From: VFJL01 sp043721435
GTDB taxonomy: Bacteria > Pseudomonadota > Gammaproteobacteria > Burkholderiales > Nitrosomonadaceae
Direction: 5' to 3'
Assembly: GCA_043721435.1 (NCBI GenBank)
Contig: JAYSQR010000041.1
Coordinates: 1 to 9,012 of the forward strand
Length of the DNA: 9,012 nucleotides
This document shows, one piece after another, positions 5,759 to 9,012 of the stretch (positions are counted from its first letter, which is position 1; every line of letters begins with the position of its first letter). The position numbers were made by a program, and so were the translations under genes. Under the pieces are notes generated by a model. The model was not told the origin of the DNA. It did not search any database and was given only the letters and a program-made list of their open reading frames with translations.

Positions 5759-6928
5759 CTAGTCTGACGGTGCCGGAGTGATCTGCAGCGCGATGAATTG
5801 TGTGAATTGCCGGCTGCTGAAATTATTGTCGGATACGAGTATCAGCGTCGTTTTGCCTTCAAACTCCGGACCCAGAGTAATCCCTTCAATATTGTCGAGC
5901 GCCAGAGTTGAGCCATCGTCTTGTTTCAGCTCGGACAGATCAAGCAGCAGAGTTTTGGCCACGGCTTTGATATTTTGACCGGCTATCGATTCAAGCCCGG
6001 AGATATCGGTGGCATTTCTGGCATCGACGTAAAACAGGCGGATGGTTTTGCCGGTAACCGGCGAGCCGGGCGTCTGCGCACCGAGCGCATAGGAGCGTTC
6101 GATGGTGATGAACTGGCGATCACCGACGGCAAGCATATCCGTCAGCCCGTTGGTGGCATACAGGCCTGGCACAATTGGCGCGACGGCAACCTGCTCCACC
6201 TCATACACATACTCGGCGCCGGGTAACCCGGTGGCAATAGTGAAGGACAGGATGCGTGCGTGCGATCCATTGCCCACAGCGGCTGGCCGACTGTCCTGTG
6301 CCAGGCCGTTTTCAGTGGCGGTGTACAACGTGCTGCCATCTTTCGAAATGGTCAGGCTTTCGAAAGCCAAGTTGTCATGTATGCCTTTGTCACCCGATCT
6401 GAGCCCGTGTGTGGAACCCGATGGGTGATAGTAATCGGGCACGGCGAAATCGCGTATATGGCTGCCGTCGAGGTTCATCTCGCGCACGGCGGGATTCCGG
6501 TACCCGGCTCGACTGCGCCGGCCTTCATCGCTCCAGTAAATCCTGTTGCGAGAGCGATCAAAGCGCAGCCCTTCCGGGTCCACCGTGTTTGTCTCAAAGG
6601 CGCCGCCACCCGGCTGCTGGATGGTCGTGACCGCATCAAAGCTCACACCGGCGTAACCGGGCTTGGATGAGCGTTGAAACTTTGCGAGGTCCAGGCTCAA
6701 TTCATAAAAGCGTGCCGGGTTGATGCTGCTGCGGTCGTCGCTGATGGCAAAGTAACGGCCGCTATTCGCGTTGTAATCCAGGGAAGAAAGGCCACCCACA
6801 ATGGTGCCATCAAAAGTTGCGCCGCTGGGCACAATCTGCTGACCCAGATAACCCAGGACAAAACCGCCCGCCTGGACTGGCAAAGCCAGTGAGCAGACGG
6901 CAAGAAGGATGACACAAATTTTCCGCAT
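5759..6928 (-). CDS. Secreted esterase-like phytase family protein
   Basis: The protein matches the 'esterase-like activity of phytase' family, a beta-propeller-like domain of exported proteins. Visible signatures are GGLSSLDYNANSGRYFAISDDR near the start, DPEGLRFD...IYWSDEGRR, AFESLTISKDGSTLYTATENG in the middle and LDNIEGITLGPEF...LILVSDNNFS near the end. The acidic DPEG, DEG and NIEG turns are family features. Substrate is not known; members are named from similarity to phytases and few have been tested. MRKICVILLAVCSLALPVQA is a clear signal peptide, so the protein is probably periplasmic or secreted. ATG at 6928 gives 389 residues. A TTG at 6943, with GGAG eight bases upstream, would add five residues and is a serious alternative. 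It is divergent from djlA and convergent with the broken secreted-protein gene. Confidence 0.88.
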   Translation of the reverse strand: MRKICVILLAVCSLALPVQAGGFVLGYLGQQIVPSGATFDGTIVGGLSSLDYNANSGRYFAISDDRSSINPARFYELSLDLAKFQRSSKPGYAGVSFDAVTTIQQPGGGAFETNTVDPEGLRFDRSRNRIYWSDEGRRSRAGYRNPAVREMNLDGSHIRDFAVPDYYHPSGSTHGLRSGDKGIHDNLAFESLTISKDGSTLYTATENGLAQDSRPAAVGNGSHARILSFTIATGLPGAEYVYEVEQVAVAPIVPGLYATNGLTDMLAVGDRQFITIERSYALGAQTPGSPVTGKTIRLFYVDARNATDISGLESIAGQNIKAVAKTLLLDLSELKQDDGSTLALDNIEGITLGPEFEGKTTLILVSDNNFSSRQFTQFIALQITPAPSD

Positions 6929-6981
6929 GGAATTCAATAGCAAACTTCTTGCTCCAGAAATGGTGCTGGTTCAGGTCAGGT

Positions 6982-6987
6982 TATAAT
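6982..6987 (+). promoter_or_regulatory. Consensus -10 box before djlA
   Basis: TATAAT is a perfect sigma-70 -10 hexamer, 32 bases before the djlA start, which would give a leader of about 25 bases. No convincing -35 hexamer is seen at 16-18 bases, and no TG extension precedes it. A promoter role is inferred from sequence and position. Confidence 0.55.
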
Positions 6988-7019
6988 CGATTCTTTCACA
7001 TGCAATCTCAGGAGTTATT

Positions 7020-7793
7020 TTGTTTAAACTCGTTGGCGCCCTGATAGGGTATTACTTCCTCGGAATTCCCGGGGCATTTATTGGTTATTTCTTAGGAAGC
7101 ATTGTTGACCGTTATAGCGCTTACGGCATGGGCGGCGTTAACCCGCTCAGTAGAGGTCAGCGCCAGACAGTTTTTCTTGAAACTGTTTTTATTTTAATGG
7201 GGAAGCTTGCTAAAGCAGATGGTCATATATCGAAAGATGAGATTGCGCATGTCGAACAGTTTATTCAACAACTTGGAATGTCTGCTGAGCATAGACAACA
7301 AGCAATTGTTCTTTTTGAACGAGGAGCCGCCCCAGACTTTGATTTTGAGCCGAACTTAAGGAAATTTATGGCCGTTTGTGGCCATACGCATAGCTTGAAA
7401 CAAATACTGCTGGTCTATCTCATTGTTATGGCTTTGTCTGATGGACGCATTGATTCGGCTGAGGAGCGCTTGCTAATAGATATTGCTCGTCATCTTGGTT
7501 ATGACCAGGCTGCATTCCAGCACATGCTGGATATGGTTTTAAACCAGTCGCACTTTGCTGGCGGTCAAGCAACCTCTGCCAACGCTTTGGATGATGCTTA
7601 TAAAGCGTTAGGCGTGAGTAAGGAAAGTAGCGACCAAGAAGTCAAACGGGCTTATCGCAAGTTAATCAGCCAATATCACCCTGACAAGTTAATGGGCCAA
7701 GGTGTTCCAGAAGACATGATTGCTGTGGCTACCAAGCAAGCACAGGAAGTGCAGGTCGCTTACGATTTGATTGAAAAGAGTCGTAAGCAATAA
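7020..7793 (+). CDS. djlA: DnaJ-like membrane co-chaperone DjlA
   Basis: The three-part layout is that of DjlA. A short N-terminal glycine-rich membrane segment (about residues 3-29, GALIGYYFLGIPGAFIG) is followed by a TerB-like helical domain (about 50-175, with FILMGKLAKADGHISKDEI and ALSDGRIDSAEE). A C-terminal J domain (about 190-257) carries HPD at 220-222, the motif that stimulates DnaK ATPase activity. At 257 residues it is close to the E. coli protein. It probably sits in the inner membrane with the J domain in the cytosol, recruiting DnaK. The start is TTG at 7020, set by AGGAG at 7010-7014 five bases upstream; no in-frame ATG fits. G+C is about 44% over 360 hand-counted bases, well below neighbouring genes, which suggests separate ancestry or relaxed codon selection. 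Confidence 0.92.
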   Translation: MFKLVGALIGYYFLGIPGAFIGYFLGSIVDRYSAYGMGGVNPLSRGQRQTVFLETVFILMGKLAKADGHISKDEIAHVEQFIQQLGMSAEHRQQAIVLFERGAAPDFDFEPNLRKFMAVCGHTHSLKQILLVYLIVMALSDGRIDSAEERLLIDIARHLGYDQAAFQHMLDMVLNQSHFAGGQATSANALDDAYKALGVSKESSDQEVKRAYRKLISQYHPDKLMGQGVPEDMIAVATKQAQEVQVAYDLIEKSRKQ

Positions 7794-8142
7794 CCGCTGT
7801 CAGACACCCCGTTTATGCGGGTATGTGACCTCCCAAACCAGATTATCGGATTGGGTACCGTCCGCCAATGACCGCGAATCGCCTTATGACCGACAGTCTC
7901 AGTTCGACACTGCGCGGACGGCCAATCTTCCTCAAAACAGATGCTCAATGCACCAAGCTCACCGGCACGGCAGTAGCTGCGCAGCAGCAACGAAATGCGG
8001 GGAATGCGGCGCAAAATGCCAGTGAAGTGGTATAAGGAACCTCAGGGCTTTACTACTTATCGATGACAGCGCCAGAGCGCATCAGTCAGCGAGGGTCAAC
8101 CACTCAACATTAGCCAGCCCGGTTTACCGGCATTGGAGCCTC
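7794..8142. other. 349-bp stretch without a convincing gene
   Basis: No open frame here has both a ribosome binding site and a recognisable product. The stretch holds a weak CCCG/CGGG hairpin (7808-7821) after djlA without a U-tract. It also has an exact 8-bp inverted repeat, CCGTCCGC (7858-7865) and GCGGACGG (7914-7921), with ATGACCG twice between the arms (7868-7874 and 7886-7892). A 25-codon cysteine-containing frame at 7948-8025 ends in CAAATKCGECGAKCQ. TGGAG at 8134-8138 is the ribosome binding site for the next gene. Confidence 0.5.
7858..7921. repeat. 8-bp inverted repeat enclosing two ATGACCG repeats
   Basis: CCGTCCGC at 7858-7865 and GCGGACGG at 7914-7921 are exact reverse complements separated by 48 bases. 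The direct repeats ATGACCG at 7868 and 7886 lie inside. It could fold as an RNA or be the degenerate end of a repeat family. An 8-bp match over this distance may also be chance. Confidence 0.35.
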
Positions 8143-8730
8143 ATGAACGACCGCATCCGCATTTTACTCAACCAGATAACGGCTCTCGAAAACGATCTGC
8201 AGACAGCACTGCAGGAGCAGCAGACCAGCATGTTCTTCCAGATCAAGGGCAAGCGCATCGAATTCGAAGGTTCCATCCGGCAGGCACACCGCCGGCTCAA
8301 GAAAGGATTTTTCCGCTGGCTGGTGACCAACCGCCCGCAGAACCTCATCACCGGGCCTGTCATCTACCTCATGATCTTCCCGCTGCTTATTCTCGATCTG
8401 TGTGTGAGCTTCTACCAGGCGGCCTGTTTCCCGATTTACAAAATTGTGAAAGTTAAACGTACCGACTATATCGTGTTTGACCGGCAGCATCTCGGCTACC
8501 TCAACTGGATCGAGAAATTCCACTGTACCTACTGTGCCTATGGAACCGGGCTGGTTGCCTATATACGCGAGATCCTCGCGCGAACCGAGCAATATTTTTG
8601 CCCAATCAAACACGCGCGCAAGATACTCGGCACCCATGCGCGCTATGCCCAGTTTCTGGATTACGGTGATGCCCCGGACTATGAAGCCAAACTGGAAGAA
8701 TTCCGCGTCGTACTCAGCAAGATGAAATAA
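8143..8730 (+). CDS. Conserved-looking membrane protein of unknown function
   Basis: A 195-residue protein that I do not recognise by name. It starts with a charged, probably coiled helix (about residues 1-55). One strong hydrophobic span follows (about 68-98, LITGPVIYLMIFPLLILDL), long enough for one or two closely spaced membrane passes. The remaining part is soluble. The C-terminal part has a dense motif block: DRQHLGYLNWIEK (113-125), HCTYCAYGTGLVAYIREI (127-144) and RTEQYFCPIKHARK (147-160). The spacing of Cys128, Cys131 and Cys153 with nearby His residues suggests metal binding or a redox site, but this is inference. The start is ATG at 8143 with TGGAG four bases upstream. It stands alone, with no same-strand partner within 280 bases, so context gives no function. 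Confidence 0.85.
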   Translation: MNDRIRILLNQITALENDLQTALQEQQTSMFFQIKGKRIEFEGSIRQAHRRLKKGFFRWLVTNRPQNLITGPVIYLMIFPLLILDLCVSFYQAACFPIYKIVKVKRTDYIVFDRQHLGYLNWIEKFHCTYCAYGTGLVAYIREILARTEQYFCPIKHARKILGTHARYAQFLDYGDAPDYEAKLEEFRVVLSKMK

Positions 8731-9012
8731 GCCAGGACAGCCTGCTTGCCCTTTTCCACGGCCTGCAGTCGTACATTGACCTGTCATTCCGTTAAGGATA
8801 GAGTCGGACACATGAGGAGGTGGGAGTTCCTATCCTTTTCGTAAACCGCCGGAGCAGCAAGGATGGACTTTCTGCCCCGCCGCATATAATCCGCACATGA
8901 CTAAAAGAGGATAAGGCGAATTCAGGAATGAAGTGCAATTTTGAGTAACGCTGGTTGTGAGGGCGGGATGCGGTAGTATCCATGCCTTTTTGACCAGCCA
9001 GTCGAAATTGCA
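8731..9012. other. Terminal stretch without a supported gene
   Basis: No reading frame here has a recognisable product. The stretch contains an 8-bp inverted repeat (8794-8801 and 8830-8837), a TATAAT hexamer at 8885-8890 without a good -35, and several very short frames after it (for example ATG at 8897, closed by TAA after five codons). The DNA may lead into a gene beyond the window. Confidence 0.4.
8794..8837. repeat. Inverted repeat AAGGATAG/CTATCCTT
   Basis: AAGGATAG (8794-8801) and CTATCCTT (8830-8837) are exact reverse complements around a 28-base loop. On the plus strand the second arm runs into TTC, making a T-rich end, so a weak terminator for the 8143-8730 gene is possible. It is long-looped and its function is uncertain. 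Confidence 0.4.

Noticed and set aside
7806..7822. Possible terminator after djlA (CCCG-TTTATG-CGGG)
   Set aside because: Only four base pairs and no U-tract, so it was not listed as a terminator.
7771..8025. 84-codon plus-strand frame overlapping the end of djlA
   Set aside because: Its start lies inside djlA and its sequence shows no fold or motif. Only the last 25 codons, with clustered Cys, were worth a low-interest note.
8164..8811. 215-codon minus-strand frame
   Set aside because: It is antisense to the 8143-8730 gene, which has a ribosome binding site, a membrane span and a clear motif block. The minus frame shows no coherent domain.
8792..8983. 63-codon minus-strand frame near the right end
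   Set aside because: No ribosome binding site, no recognisable motif, and it crosses the inverted repeat. It looks like random open frame.
1..9012. CRISPR array, toxin-antitoxin pair, defence genes, complete insertion sequence
   Set aside because: Looked for on both strands. No spaced direct repeats, no paired small genes with ribosome binding sites, and no transposase or integrase motif were found.

Overview
The window reads as chromosome from a betaproteobacterium, probably near the Nitrosomonadales or Burkholderiales. This rests on the type of ArgF (HYLQF...STRTR...HCLPAHRG), an arginine gene run followed by yajQ, an MltF-type lytic transglycosylase lipoprotein, a CCA-encoding tRNA-Ser(CGA) and a DjlA-type co-chaperone. 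No sequence search was possible, so the placement is inference.

Layout. Positions 1-2898 (+) hold the 3' end of argD, then argF, argG and yajQ, closely spaced and probably one transcription unit: arginine synthesis from acetylornithine to argininosuccinate, followed by a nucleotide-binding protein. A small hairpin spans both stop codons where yajQ meets a convergent two-gene unit (-): a class I glutamine amidotransferase (2922-3626) downstream of mltF (3643-5076). Divergent from mltF is tRNA-Ser(CGA) at 5140-5232. The tRNA is followed by a disturbed stretch (5233-5758). It holds an intrinsic terminator facing minus, the 3' end of an orphan minus-strand reading frame, and a small plus-strand gene for a secreted repeat protein that is broken by one extra copy of a 10-bp tandem repeat. 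Next come a secreted phytase-like esterase family protein (5759-6928, -), a divergent low-GC djlA (7020-7793, +), a 349-bp stretch with no convincing gene, a 195-residue membrane protein of unknown function (8143-8730, +), and a final stretch with an inverted repeat but no supported gene.

Two points deserve attention. First, argF is a compositional mosaic: codons 1-127 and the argD tail have about 95% G/C at third positions, while codons 128-307 and the start of argG have about 65%. The change is abrupt at about position 551, inside a strongly conserved motif. This is either an intragenic recombination junction or an assembly chimera. Second, the secreted-protein gene returns to one clean 68-codon frame if one of three 10-bp repeat units is removed, which suggests recent inactivation or an on/off repeat switch.

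Most of the rest is ordinary housekeeping. I see no defence system, CRISPR array, complete insertion sequence or biosynthetic cluster.
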